Shown piece by piece: positions 36,350-44,680 of a stretch of DNA of 64,000 bases (positions are counted from its first letter, which is position 1; every line of letters starts with the position of its first letter). Origin of the DNA: Porphyromonas crevioricanis (GTDB lineage: Bacteria; Bacteroidota; Bacteroidia; Bacteroidales; Porphyromonadaceae); assembly GCF_900167225.1 (NCBI RefSeq), contig NZ_FUXH01000003.1, forward strand, positions 124,001-188,000. The letters are read 5' to 3'. The translations under genes were made by a program, and so were the position numbers. A model generated the notes under the pieces. The model saw only the letters and a program-made list of their open reading frames with translations, did no database searches and was not told the origin of the DNA.

Positions 36350-37369
36350 CTAAAGGAGTCCTTGGGAGCGAGCCTCCTCTATGGTACGCCTGAGCCCCTC
36401 TGTCAATCCCACCTTGGGAGTAAAGCCCAATTGCCGTATCGGAGTATCATCGCAAAGCCAGGACCTCTGCCTGAAGATCCGATATTTGTCCAGATTGAGC
36501 GGTGTGATCTTCCCACAAAGACGACCAACACACTCCCCGACAAAGCAGGCCAGAAAAACAAACGGAAGAGGAATGCCCAAATGAAAGACCCGAGATTTAC
36601 CCAAGAGAGACTGTACCAAACGGCCAAATTCGGCATCGGTATATACACCACCATCGGTAAGCATGTAGCGTTTCCCTTCGGCTCGCGGATTGGTCAGAAC
36701 AAAGAGAGTAGCTTCCGCCACATCAGAAGCATAGACGAAGGTCAAAATCTGCTTACTCAACCCGGCCGTCAGGTCCCACCCCTTATTAATAGCCTGTATA
36801 GCCATCAGATAATCTCTGTCTCCGGGACCATAAACACCGGTCAAGTGCATGATAGAATAAGGGATGCCTCCTTGTAATACATACCGTTCCCCCAACAGCT
36901 TGGATTTGCCATAATCAGTGTTAGGCTGCTGTCTATCGCTTTCTTTGGTAGGATGTCCAGAGACGATGGGTGGGCCATAGGTCCCCAAGCTACTCATCAG
37001 CACAAAACGTTCAGGCCGGCATTCGGCGGTGGACAATCCCTCTACCAAACAGTGCGTTTGCAGGGCATTCACTTCATAAAAAACAGATCGTTTGGCTGTC
37101 TTCGTGACACCGGCATTGTGAATCACGTAATGCCAAGCCGGCTCTCCCGGAGGAGCCAATCGATTGGCCAAGTTCCGTATGGCATCGCTGGAGCTGTAAT
37201 CCACCTCCACAAATCGAATACGAGGATCTGTAAGTCTCGATCTCGAGCTGTGAGTGCGCACTGCTGCCCAGACCTCAAAACCCTGTTTGAGGGCTTCCTC
37301 CACCAAATATCCACCAATAAAGCCCGAAGCTCCCGTGATGAGCAAACGCTTCCGTATCTGCTGTTCCAT
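36350..37369 (-). CDS. NAD(P)-dependent epimerase/dehydratase of the extended SDR family
   Basis: 339 residues with the Rossmann motif TGASGFIGGYLVEE (about 13-26), VIHNAGVTK, the active-site Ser-Tyr-Lys set (MSSLGTYG and TDYGKSK) and a substrate domain with HLTGVYGPGDRDY. It resembles sugar-nucleotide or 3-beta-hydroxysteroid-like SDRs; the substrate is unknown. The -7 box TATCTTCG (37379-37386) is 10 bases before the ATG, and a MITE-like element begins 10 bases further upstream, so the -33 element lies inside the element. Confidence 0.85.
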   Translation of the reverse strand: MEQQIRKRLLITGASGFIGGYLVEEALKQGFEVWAAVRTHSSRSRLTDPRIRFVEVDYSSSDAIRNLANRLAPPGEPAWHYVIHNAGVTKTAKRSVFYEVNALQTHCLVEGLSTAECRPERFVLMSSLGTYGPPIVSGHPTKESDRQQPNTDYGKSKLLGERYVLQGGIPYSIMHLTGVYGPGDRDYLMAIQAINKGWDLTAGLSKQILTFVYASDVAEATLFVLTNPRAEGKRYMLTDGGVYTDAEFGRLVQSLLGKSRVFHLGIPLPFVFLACFVGECVGRLCGKITPLNLDKYRIFRQRSWLCDDTPIRQLGFTPKVGLTEGLRRTIEEARSQGLL

Positions 37370-37378
37370 AATCTTGGA

Positions 37379-37410
37379 CGAAGATAGCCAAATGAGAGGC
37401 TACCGCACAA
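37379..37410 (-). promoter_or_regulatory. epimerase promoter with -33 inside a MITE end
   Basis: On the minus strand TTG (37410-37408) in the MITE terminal repeat is followed after 21 bases by TATCTTCG (37386-37379), one mismatch from TAnnTTTG. Confidence 0.5.
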
Positions 37411-37560
37411 CACGGCTCGCGCTGTATTATTTTCGACGATATTCAGGCTTGACCATGTACTACAAGCACTTCCAGTCTCAATGCCCCAGATTACCCTGTT
37501 CTGCAAAGTCAACAAAATGACAAGTTTTAATTGCCATTTTGGAGTCCGCACAAAGGTTTC
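37396..37560. mobile_element. MITE-like element, copy 2
   Basis: About 165 bases, non-coding. It aligns with 15391-15574 over GCACAACACGGC, CTGTATTATTTTCGAC, ATTC.GGCTTG, CAGTCTCAAT, TTCTGCAAA.TCAACAAAA and the right end. Terminal repeats are imperfect (GAGGCTACCGCACAA and, inward from the right, GAAACCTTTGTGCGG). The 29-base palindrome at 37513-37541 is in the opposite orientation to copy 1, with 28 of 29 bases identical after inversion. Confidence 0.65.
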
Positions 37561-37605
37561 TTCATGATTGCTACATCATTCATCGGAGTCGGGCAAAATA
37601 AAAAA

Positions 37606-37638
37606 GCCGCCGCTTCTCCTTTCTGAAGAAAACGGCGG
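37606..37638 (-). terminator. terminator of rpoD
   Basis: GCCGCCG (37606-37612) and CGGCGG (37633-37638) form the stem; in the minus direction it is followed by TTTTTTATTTTG. Confidence 0.8.
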
Positions 37639-37677
37639 ACACAAAAAATATCACTAAAAAAGAGAGAGCAAAAAGCC

Positions 37678-38541
37678 TTAACCCAAATATCCCTTGAGTA
37701 ATTTACAACGGTTACTTTGTCTCAGTCTACGAATTGCTTTTTCCTTGATTTGACGCACACGCTCACGAGTCAGACCAAAGGTATCACCTATCTCTTCGAG
37801 TGTCATCTCCTGCCTTTCCCCAATTCCAAAGAACAGTTTTACGATTTCGGCTTCACGTTCGGTAAGCGTAGAGAGCGCACGATCTATCTCCTGCGCCAAG
37901 GACTCATTCATCAGAGAGGTATCCGTATTGGGCGTATCATCATTGACCAAAACATCAAGCAAGCTGTTGTCTTCTCCCTCCACGAAAGGAGCATCCACAG
38001 AAATGTGGCGGCCGGAGACTTTCAACGTATCGGTAATTTTATCCTCGGGCAAATCTAATTCCTTGGCCAGCTCGGAAGAGGAAGGACGTCGTTCATTCTC
38101 CTGCTCAAAACGTTGAAGAGCCTTGGTAATCTTATTGAGCGTACCAACCTGGTTCAATGGCAGGCGCACAATACGCGACTGCTCGGCCAAAGCCTGCAAT
38201 ATGGACTGACGAATCCACCACACAGCATAGGATATGAACTTAAACCCGCGCGTCTCATCGAATTTTTCGGCAGCTTTGATCAACCCGAGATTACCCTCGT
38301 TGATCAAGTCGGGCAGGCTCAATCCTTGATTCTGATACTGCTTGGCTACGGAAACCACAAAGCGCAGATTGGCCCTGGTGAGTTTTTCGAGAGCTCGGCG
38401 ATCTCCTCGTCTGATCGCTTGAGCCAACTCCACCTCTTCTTCCACTGAAATAAGCTCCTCACGGCCTATTTCCTGCAAATACTTGTCCAGAGATGCACTC
38501 TCACGGTTGGTAATGGACTTCGATATCTTTAACTGCCTCAT
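37678..38541 (-). CDS. rpoD: primary sigma factor RpoD (Bacteroidota type)
   Basis: 287 residues, the short form that lacks region 1.1 and the non-conserved region. Region 2 ([48 protein letters not shown]), region 3 and region 4 with the helix-turn-helix [20 protein letters not shown] are clear. This sigma factor recognises the -33/-7 promoters listed here. It is monocistronic, with its own terminator. Confidence 0.95.
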   Translation of the reverse strand: MRQLKISKSITNRESASLDKYLQEIGREELISVEEEVELAQAIRRGDRRALEKLTRANLRFVVSVAKQYQNQGLSLPDLINEGNLGLIKAAEKFDETRGFKFISYAVWWIRQSILQALAEQSRIVRLPLNQVGTLNKITKALQRFEQENERRPSSSELAKELDLPEDKITDTLKVSGRHISVDAPFVEGEDNSLLDVLVNDDTPNTDTSLMNESLAQEIDRALSTLTEREAEIVKLFFGIGERQEMTLEEIGDTFGLTRERVRQIKEKAIRRLRQSNRCKLLKGYLG

Positions 38542-38743
38542 CTATCCTCTATACTTGTATCTACTTGTTACGACTAAAACTCTCCCAAAGGAGCTCTAAT
38601 ATGCACGTGCAGCCGAAGCCACAGCCGATTTTACCGATCAGAGCCAAATAACCAAATAAGCGAGAAGTGTGCCAGCATGGCCGAACCCTCATCCGCCGGC
38701 ACCACAATGTGCGCCGACGGGCAAAGGTACGACTTTTTTCTCA

Positions 38744-40240
38744 TCAGGGCTTTTTGTCGAGTTCTATGGTATAGTACTTTATATTCCCTTCGGAAGGATA
38801 GAAACCCTTTATCACGAGAGTTCTATCCCGCCCTTTGCTATTGGAGACTTCCGATACGATACGTCTGACATCCTCCGGGCTACGCATCGGTTCATTGTTG
38901 ATCGAAAGAAGGATATAGCCGGGACGAACTCCGACTTGACGCATCTTACCGGCACTCAAATTCTCCACCCGAATACCATAAGAAATCCCATAACTGATAC
39001 GCGTCTCTTCATCGATTTGCTCAAAAGAAGCTCCAAGCACATCAATATCCTGTGGTTTGAGAATATTGACTCCTCCTTGAGTATTCTTGAGTGTCACGAA
39101 CATCTTCTTGACAGAGCCTCCCCGGTTCACTCCGATCTCGACTTTATCTCCCGGGCGGTGACGAGCCAACAAATCAAGCATAGAAGCCATATTCACAACT
39201 TTCTGCCCACCTATCGAGGTGATGACGTCACCCTCTTTTATTCCGGCAGCCAGAGCCGAACTGACATCGGCAAAACCTACAACGACGGCTCCGTTGTGTA
39301 CTTTCAGGTTGTACTTCTCAGTCAAGGACTCTTCTATATCGGAGCACTGGATACCCATCACGGCACGCTGCACAGTCCCATATTCTTTGAGATCGGCAAC
39401 AACCTTAGAGGCTATGCTGATAGGCACAGCGAAAGAGTAACCAGCATAATTACCTGTCTGCGAATACAACATCGTATTGATACCAACCAATTCCCCTTTT
39501 CCATTTACCAAGGCACCGCCACTATTACCAGGATTGACAGCCGCATCGGTTTGAATAAAAGATTCTACCTGCAAGCGCGACCCTTGGGCGATGGTAGACC
39601 GAGCTTTGGCACTGACAATACCGGCTGTGACTGTGGAAGTCAAATTGAAGGGATTACCAACAGCAAGGACCCACTCTCCTAAACGCAAATCATCCGAATT
39701 ACCAAAAGGTATTGTGGGCAAATTTTTGGCCTCTACTTTGATCAAAGCAATATCGGTGGCAGGATCACTTCCCACCAGTTTAGCCTTGAAAGAGCGGTTA
39801 TCATTCAAGCGAACCGTAATTTCATTAGCCTTCTCTATCACGTGGTTGTTCGTAATGATATAACCATCTGTACTTATGATTACACCTGAGCCATATCCTA
39901 CGACCGGCCGTGTCTGTGGACGCTGAAAACTGCGACTTCCTCCTCCGAAGAAAAATTCAAACGGATCGACATATTGTTGATCGACTTGCTGACGCCCCTC
40001 TATCTTAATATGCACCACAGCATGAACCGAAGATTCGGCTGCGGCTGTAAGGTCGGGTAATCCACCGATACCTTCGGCCACCTGCCTGTACCGAGCCTGC
40101 TTGAATCCGTAAACTTCTTCAGTAGGAATATCTTCTCCTGCTGTATCGGAGGAAAGCACCCGATGAGTAACGACTGTAGTGGTGGCACTCAAGGCTACCA
40201 CAGAGAGCGAAAGAACTGCATACTTCCAATACTTCTTCAT
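38744..40240 (-). CDS. htrA: Do-like periplasmic serine protease (HtrA/DegP)
   Basis: Envelope protease and chaperone for damaged proteins. The 498 residues start with a signal anchor/peptide, then a trypsin-like domain with catalytic His133 (TNNHVIEK), Asp163 (TDIALIKVE) and Ser240 (GNSGGALV), and two PDZ domains (about 290-370 and 395-490, e.g. AALAAGIKEGDVITSIGGQ and VGVRPGYILLSINNEP). The LA-type loop is short (FEFFFGGGSRSFQRPQ). It lies upstream of rpoD on the same strand with a 200-base gap, so probably a separate unit. Confidence 0.94.
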   Translation of the reverse strand: MKKYWKYAVLSLSVVALSATTTVVTHRVLSSDTAGEDIPTEEVYGFKQARYRQVAEGIGGLPDLTAAAESSVHAVVHIKIEGRQQVDQQYVDPFEFFFGGGSRSFQRPQTRPVVGYGSGVIISTDGYIITNNHVIEKANEITVRLNDNRSFKAKLVGSDPATDIALIKVEAKNLPTIPFGNSDDLRLGEWVLAVGNPFNLTSTVTAGIVSAKARSTIAQGSRLQVESFIQTDAAVNPGNSGGALVNGKGELVGINTMLYSQTGNYAGYSFAVPISIASKVVADLKEYGTVQRAVMGIQCSDIEESLTEKYNLKVHNGAVVVGFADVSSALAAGIKEGDVITSIGGQKVVNMASMLDLLARHRPGDKVEIGVNRGGSVKKMFVTLKNTQGGVNILKPQDIDVLGASFEQIDEETRISYGISYGIRVENLSAGKMRQVGVRPGYILLSINNEPMRSPEDVRRIVSEVSNSKGRDRTLVIKGFYPSEGNIKYYTIELDKKP

Positions 40241-40440
40241 CTTTACTTCTTACAATTATTTTGAGTTTTACTTCCAAAAAGGACAACCGAGAGATGACAA
40301 TCCCTGCCATTCACAGCTGCCAACAGACACAACGCCACTCCTTCTCCTCTTATTATATTCCAGCTGTAGGCCAGAGACAGGCCTGGCCATTCATTTCGGA
40401 GAATGAGCCCACGAGAAGCGAAAAATCAGGACAAAAAAGC

Positions 40441-40489
40441 ACAGACACACCATCCCTCACAGCCTTGTGCCAGAGACCGGTGTGTCTGT
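40441..40489 (-). terminator. terminator of the ferritin gene
   Basis: ACAGACACACC (40441-40451) and GGTGTGTCTGT (40479-40489) form an 11-bp perfect stem with a 27-base loop; in the minus direction GCTTTTTTG follows. Confidence 0.7.
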
Positions 40490-40559
40490 CCCGCTAAACC
40501 CGAAAGGGAATAGAATCAGCAACAGCCGGGCGACTGCTGTCTGTAGAGTTTTTTCACGC

Positions 40560-41048
40560 TTATGCCTGACGAGTGCCCAATGCCTGATCAATAAGTGTCA
40601 GATGTACGCCTCCGGCCAATCTAATGTCGTTCACGATCCCGGCTGCGGTATCTTCTTCTTCCACCTGCTCACGGATAAACTTCCAGAAAAAGTCCTGACT
40701 GGCCATATCACGAGCTTCACTGGCTACACGAACAACCCCTTCGATCAACTGTGTCACATGGCATTCATGCTCATAGACCTGCTCGAAAACGTCCAAGGGA
40801 GTCCCAAACTTCACAGGTACTTCAGCAATAGCTCCGATCTCTACCTTTCCTCCTCTTTTGTTAAGGTAGTCTGCCATTTCGTAGGCATGCTCCAATTCCT
40901 CACGGCTTTGGGCAAAAAGCCACTTGGCAAAACCATTGTAACCTTCGTTCTTGAAGTGCATAGACATGGACAAGTAAAGGTTGGAAGACCACATTTCGGC
41001 ATTGATCTGGTCGTTGATGGCACGACAAACGTTTTCTGAAATTCTCAT
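40560..41048 (-). CDS. ftn: ferritin
   Basis: Iron-storage protein of the 24-mer ferritin family. From ATG 41048 (MRISENVCRAINDQINAEMW) the 162 residues carry the ferroxidase ligands in a four-helix bundle: Glu in QINAEMWSS, the E..H motif of SREELEHAYEMADYLNKRG, and the later EQVEEEDTA. Upstream 12 codons (from 41084) do not fit the family. The gene has its own terminator and no visible Fur or OxyR site. Confidence 0.94.
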   Translation of the reverse strand: MRISENVCRAINDQINAEMWSSNLYLSMSMHFKNEGYNGFAKWLFAQSREELEHAYEMADYLNKRGGKVEIGAIAEVPVKFGTPLDVFEQVYEHECHVTQLIEGVVRVASEARDMASQDFFWKFIREQVEEEDTAAGIVNDIRLAGGVHLTLIDQALGTRQA

Positions 41049-41084
41049 AAGTCGATATTCTTCTAATTTTTCACCGACGGACAA

Positions 41085-41743
41085 GCCGACGGCCTGATTT
41101 TATTACTCAATTTGCTTTGTTTCCGGAACAAACGACTTGAGCGAAAAGTTCAAAGTTCCAAGGAAAAGAAAAACCAATGGCAGGAGCCCCTATCCTACGA
41201 TCTCAAACTCTCGAGCCACCCCTTTGAAATACATAAAAAACGCATTAGAATGTTTATCTATATATTATTATATTTTCTTTCTACCGAGCTATTTCTACTC
41301 GAATCGGGGTCATTTTGGCAGTATTTTTCCTCTCTTTTTTGAAGCTCATGGGAGGCACTCTTTGCTGACACGGGAGAAAACAAAAATTCTCTCCTGAGAG
41401 AATTTTCGCTAACACAGGAGAGAGCAAATTTTTTCTCAGGAGAGAATTTCGACCTTCCTGAAACGCCCTATTCATCGACATTCTGGAAGGGCGACAAAAA
41501 GCCTATAAGAAGGGTTGTATTTGCTCACCTACAGCAGCCCCTTTTCTCTCTATTTTTTTGCTTTTCTCTGCGAATGGAAATTTACAGAACAAAACAGTCA
41601 GTGAAAGTTAGATCCGAGGGCAACAAACCCGGTATTCGTTCCTCTTCCCCTATCTGAACCATACCCGATTGCAAATACACACGAGATTGTAGGATCTCAT
41701 GTACATTCCCAACATCCGAGGGTTTGATATACCTCTTATCACT
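41085..41743. other. gene-free region with hairpin repeat copy B
   Basis: About 650 bases without a convincing gene. It holds an AT-rich stretch, the repeat at 41357-41483 and the trmN6 promoter at its right end. Confidence 0.55.
41357..41483. repeat. dispersed hairpin repeat, copy B
   Basis: Inverted repeats CTCCTGAGA (41391-41399) and TCTCAGGAG (41434-41442) enclose a 34-base core differing from copy A at one position. The flank TGAAACGCCCTATTCATC (41459-41476) is on the right, whereas copy A carries its complement on the left. Left of the arms a second, diverged unit GCTGACACGGGAGAAAACAA (41364-41383) makes a partial tandem with GCTAACACAGGAGAGAGCAA (41408-41427). Confidence 0.75.
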
Positions 41744-41751
41744 TAGCTTTG
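41723..41751 (+). promoter_or_regulatory. trmN6 promoter, leaderless type
   Basis: TTTG at 41723-41726 and TAGCTTTG at 41744-41751 (17-base spacer); the -7 box ends four bases before ATG 41756. Confidence 0.6.
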
Positions 41752-41755
41752 CTAC

Positions 41756-42526
41756 ATGAAAACAAGCGAAGATGTGTTTTGCTTCCGTCGCTTTGCTCTC
41801 TCTCAGAGCAACTGCGCTATGCGAATTGGCACAGATGGCGTCTTACTGGGTGCATGGGTCGGCCGTCATGTCTCTGAGTCCTTGACCAGCATACTTGACG
41901 TTGGCTGCGGATCGGGACTTATCGGTATGATGTTGGCTCAAGCTCTACCTACTGCACAGATACATGGGCTGGAGATAGACTCGGCAGCTTCTCTCACTGC
42001 CACAAGAAATGCCGAATTGTCTCCCTTTGCCGATCGGGTGAAAATCGTCGAAGGGGACATCATCTCTCTTCCTGCAGAGCTCAGCAATTATTCGTACGAT
42101 CTGATCGTAAGCAACCCACCATACTTCTCAAATAGCCTGAAGTCTGCACAGACAACTCGTAATCTGGCTCGACATCAGGGAGAAGGTTTCACCTTGGCAC
42201 AACTACTACATTCTGTAGGCCCTCTCTTGTCAGCAAAAGGATTGGTCGGTATCGTGTGCCCCACTGACAGAATGGAGCAGCTACGACTATGTGCCACCTC
42301 GGAGCGGTTGGGATTGGTACGCCTTTGCCATATTCACACGGTTGAAGGAAAGGCAGCCAAACGAACTTTGAGCCTGTGGCAAAATCTACGTATCAACAAA
42401 GAGCCTCTTCCATCTCCTTATATCGAGTCTCTTGTCATACGGAACAGAGATGGGTGCTATCATCCCCAATATATAGCTCTAACAAGAGAATACTATCTGC
42501 CCGAGCATTTTAATACAACCGATTGA
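41756..42526 (+). CDS. trmN6: tRNA1(Val) (adenine37-N6)-methyltransferase
   Basis: SAM-dependent N6-adenine methylase of the YfiC family. 256 residues: FRRFALSQSNCAMRIGTDGVLLGAWV, motif I LDVGCGSGLIGMMLA (about 43-57), acidic HGLEID, and the catalytic NPPYF (about 119-123) shared by N6-adenine and glutamine methylases. The -7 box TAGCTTTG sits directly before the ATG. Confidence 0.92.
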   Translation: MKTSEDVFCFRRFALSQSNCAMRIGTDGVLLGAWVGRHVSESLTSILDVGCGSGLIGMMLAQALPTAQIHGLEIDSAASLTATRNAELSPFADRVKIVEGDIISLPAELSNYSYDLIVSNPPYFSNSLKSAQTTRNLARHQGEGFTLAQLLHSVGPLLSAKGLVGIVCPTDRMEQLRLCATSERLGLVRLCHIHTVEGKAAKRTLSLWQNLRINKEPLPSPYIESLVIRNRDGCYHPQYIALTREYYLPEHFNTTD

Positions 42527-42772
42527 TATGGCAGAGATTTGCAAAATCAAACACTATTGCTACCTTGGCTCACGCTACAACCGTCAGGAGTTCTCTGAGA
42601 AACCATCATCAGGGGAGAGAGGGGGGGGGATTTGCCCGACTCGATTTCATTATGACTCCAAAGCGTAGTCTCCGGCTTCCTTTTGCCAGGAGAGCGAAGA
42701 GAGGGGAGCTTTGCGTGTAGACAGTATCTCCAAAGGACTCTTTCGGTTTCATATTATCTATATAATAGAATA

Positions 42773-42780
42773 AAGGAGGT
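42773..42780 (+). promoter_or_regulatory. strong Shine-Dalgarno site of the patatin gene
   Basis: AAAGGAGGT ends at about 42780, seven bases before ATG 42788, and decides this start over upstream ATG 42683. Confidence 0.65.
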
Positions 42781-42787
42781 AACGACC

Positions 42788-43819
42788 ATGGCAGAACAAA
42801 AAAGTTATTTCTTTCAAAATCTCGTTTTCGAGGGAGGTGGGATGAAAGGGCTTGCCTACGTGGGAGCTCTGGAAGTATTGGAACAGGAACAGATATACCC
42901 AAATATCAAGAGAGTGGCCGGAACATCGGCCGGAGCGATTATGGCAGTACTCTTGGGGGTGGGCTATACTCTGGAAGAAGTCAAAGAGATTGTGTGGGGG
43001 TTGGACTTCAAAAAATTCCTTGATGACTCTTGGGGCTTAATTCAGGACTGTCATCGTTTATTGAATGAATATGGTTGGTATAAGGGGGATTTCTTTCGTT
43101 CATGGATCGCAGACCTTATAGCCCGCAAGCTGGGAAACACAGAGGCAACATTCGATGACTTGAAACACTCATCGTGTGGTCTCAACACCAAAGAGATCTA
43201 TTTGGTGGGCACCAATCTATCTACTGGCTATTCCGAGGTATTCTCCCATGAGCATTCTCCTCGTTTCTGCATAGCTGATGCAGCCCGTATATCGATGTCC
43301 ATACCTCTGTTCTTCTCTGCCAAACGGAATTTTCGTGGTGACTTATATGTAGATGGAGGGGTACTAGACAACTATCCAGTGAAAATCTTCGACAGACGCA
43401 AATACGTAACCTCTGATTGGAGACGGACAGATTATTACGAGGAGATCAATCGGAGTATCAGACTCAAAAGCCGGAAGATAACTGACTACGTGTATAACAA
43501 ACAGACGTTAGGTTTCAGGCTCGATTCAAAGGAGGAGATAGCTTCTTTTCGCGATCAGTCCGAAGCTCCTATAAGGCGAATAGAGAATTTCTGGGATTAC
43601 ACTTTTTCTCTGATCAAGACTCTTATCAGCGTACAGGATAATACCCATCTGCACAGCGATGATTGGCAACGGACAATTTATATCGATACTCTTGGCGTCA
43701 AATCAACGGATTTCCATATCGGAGACGATATCAAAAGAGCCCTGTTGGAATCCGGGAGGAACCATACTAAACAGTATTTCGAGTGGTATAACAACTCCGA
43801 GAAGAAGGCCAATCGCTAA
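42788..43819 (+). CDS. patatin-like phospholipase
   Basis: Predicted lipid acyl hydrolase with a Ser-Asp dyad. The 343 residues show the oxyanion block EGGGMKGLAYVGAL (about 14-27), nucleophile motif GTSAG, and DGG with the catalytic Asp in YVDGGVLDNYP. No signal peptide, so cytosolic or injected. ATG 42788 is preceded by a strong SD site. A G9 tract at 42621-42629 lies in the upstream region. There is no cGAS-like cyclase or other CBASS gene beside it, so a defence role is not supported. Confidence 0.9.
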   Translation: MAEQKSYFFQNLVFEGGGMKGLAYVGALEVLEQEQIYPNIKRVAGTSAGAIMAVLLGVGYTLEEVKEIVWGLDFKKFLDDSWGLIQDCHRLLNEYGWYKGDFFRSWIADLIARKLGNTEATFDDLKHSSCGLNTKEIYLVGTNLSTGYSEVFSHEHSPRFCIADAARISMSIPLFFSAKRNFRGDLYVDGGVLDNYPVKIFDRRKYVTSDWRRTDYYEEINRSIRLKSRKITDYVYNKQTLGFRLDSKEEIASFRDQSEAPIRRIENFWDYTFSLIKTLISVQDNTHLHSDDWQRTIYIDTLGVKSTDFHIGDDIKRALLESGRNHTKQYFEWYNNSEKKANR

Positions 43820-43857
43820 AATTTTCTTCGGATTTCTCAAGATCTCAATGCAAAGAA

Positions 43858-43905
43858 GGCTGTCTCTCTTTCGTTCCTTATAACATATGTAAGGGAGAGA
43901 TAGCC
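43858..43905 (+). terminator. terminator-like hairpin after the patatin gene
   Basis: GGCTGTCTCTC pairs with GAGAGATAGCC (one mismatch, wide loop), followed by ATTCTTTTCC. Confidence 0.55.
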
Positions 43906-44072
43906 ATTCTTTTCCTTGAGAATGAACTTGTAGTTCTTTTTTTCAGATCATCTCGGGAACATTTCTTTCGGATTGAGGAAGTGGCATTATACTGCACCCA
44001 TTGTACTGTTATCGACATCTAAAGGCTCAGGCTCATACCTCTCCCAAAGAGTCGCCCTAAAAACCAACTTTC

Positions 44073-44106
44073 TTTGAAGTCCATGCAGCGTCTCTTATTA
44101 CCTTTG
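44073..44106 (+). promoter_or_regulatory. promoter of the hslR-pdxB-uvrA run
   Basis: TTTG (44073-44076) and TACCTTTG (44099-44106) with a 22-base spacer; leader about 40 nt. Confidence 0.5.
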
Positions 44107-44151
44107 CCGATGATCCGATCGTTTTCGGAGTATGCTACATGATTTTGCCTA

Positions 44152-44631
44152 ATGGAAGAAGTACGTATAGATAAATGGCTGTGGGCCGTGCGAATATTCA
44201 AAACTCGCAGCATAGCCACCCAAGCTTGCAAGATGGGGCGTGTGACAATCGGAGGACAATTGGCCAAGCCGGGGCGTAATGTAAAAATAGGCGATGTCGT
44301 TGCCGTGCGCAAACCTCCGGTCACTTACAGCTTCGAGGTATTGGGACTTAGCACCAACCGCATGGGAGCAAAACTGGTTCCCGATTATATGCGCAACGTT
44401 ACACCGGCGTCTGAATATGAAATTCTGGAGATGAACAAGATTTCCGGGTTTGTGGATCGAGCCAAGGGGTTAGGTAGGCCAACCAAACGAGACAGACGCG
44501 AACTGGAACAATTCGGGCAAAACTTCCTAAGCGGAGAGAGCCAGTTCAACTATCTGGCAGCAGAAGACGCAAAGGAACTTACCGGCACAACGGATTTCGA
44601 TTGGGACGAAGATGATTTGTTCGACGAATAA
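44152..44631 (+). CDS. hslR: S4-domain RNA-binding protein (Hsp15/HslR-like)
   Basis: 159 residues. The S4 fold is seen at the N terminus (VRIDKWLWAVRIFKTRSIAT, about 3-22, then GRVTIGGQLAKPGRNVKIGD), followed by a charged acidic C-terminal tail. Hsp15 proteins bind 50S subunits carrying stalled nascent chains. It is the first gene of a plus-strand run with pdxB (49-base gap) and uvrA (37-base gap). Confidence 0.9.
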   Translation: MEEVRIDKWLWAVRIFKTRSIATQACKMGRVTIGGQLAKPGRNVKIGDVVAVRKPPVTYSFEVLGLSTNRMGAKLVPDYMRNVTPASEYEILEMNKISGFVDRAKGLGRPTKRDRRELEQFGQNFLSGESQFNYLAAEDAKELTGTTDFDWDEDDLFDE

Positions 44632-44680
44632 ATATCCAATCAAAATTTCAAGACTATAGTTCTTACGTAATAGTAGAGAC

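Noticed and set aside
38669-39682. Plus-strand ORF of 337 aa opposite htrA
   Set aside because: Antisense to a gene with intact His-Asp-Ser triad and PDZ domains; composition rich in Ser/Arg/Ile/His as expected for a shadow.
42523-42720. Small ORF (65 aa) across the G9 tract
   Set aside because: Basic, repetitive composition, no initiation signal, overlaps the intergenic region before the patatin gene.
42788-43819. Patatin as effector of a CBASS-type defence system
   Set aside because: No cyclic-nucleotide synthase, HORMA or ubiquitin-like partner is adjacent; neighbours are tRNA methylase and Hsp15 genes.
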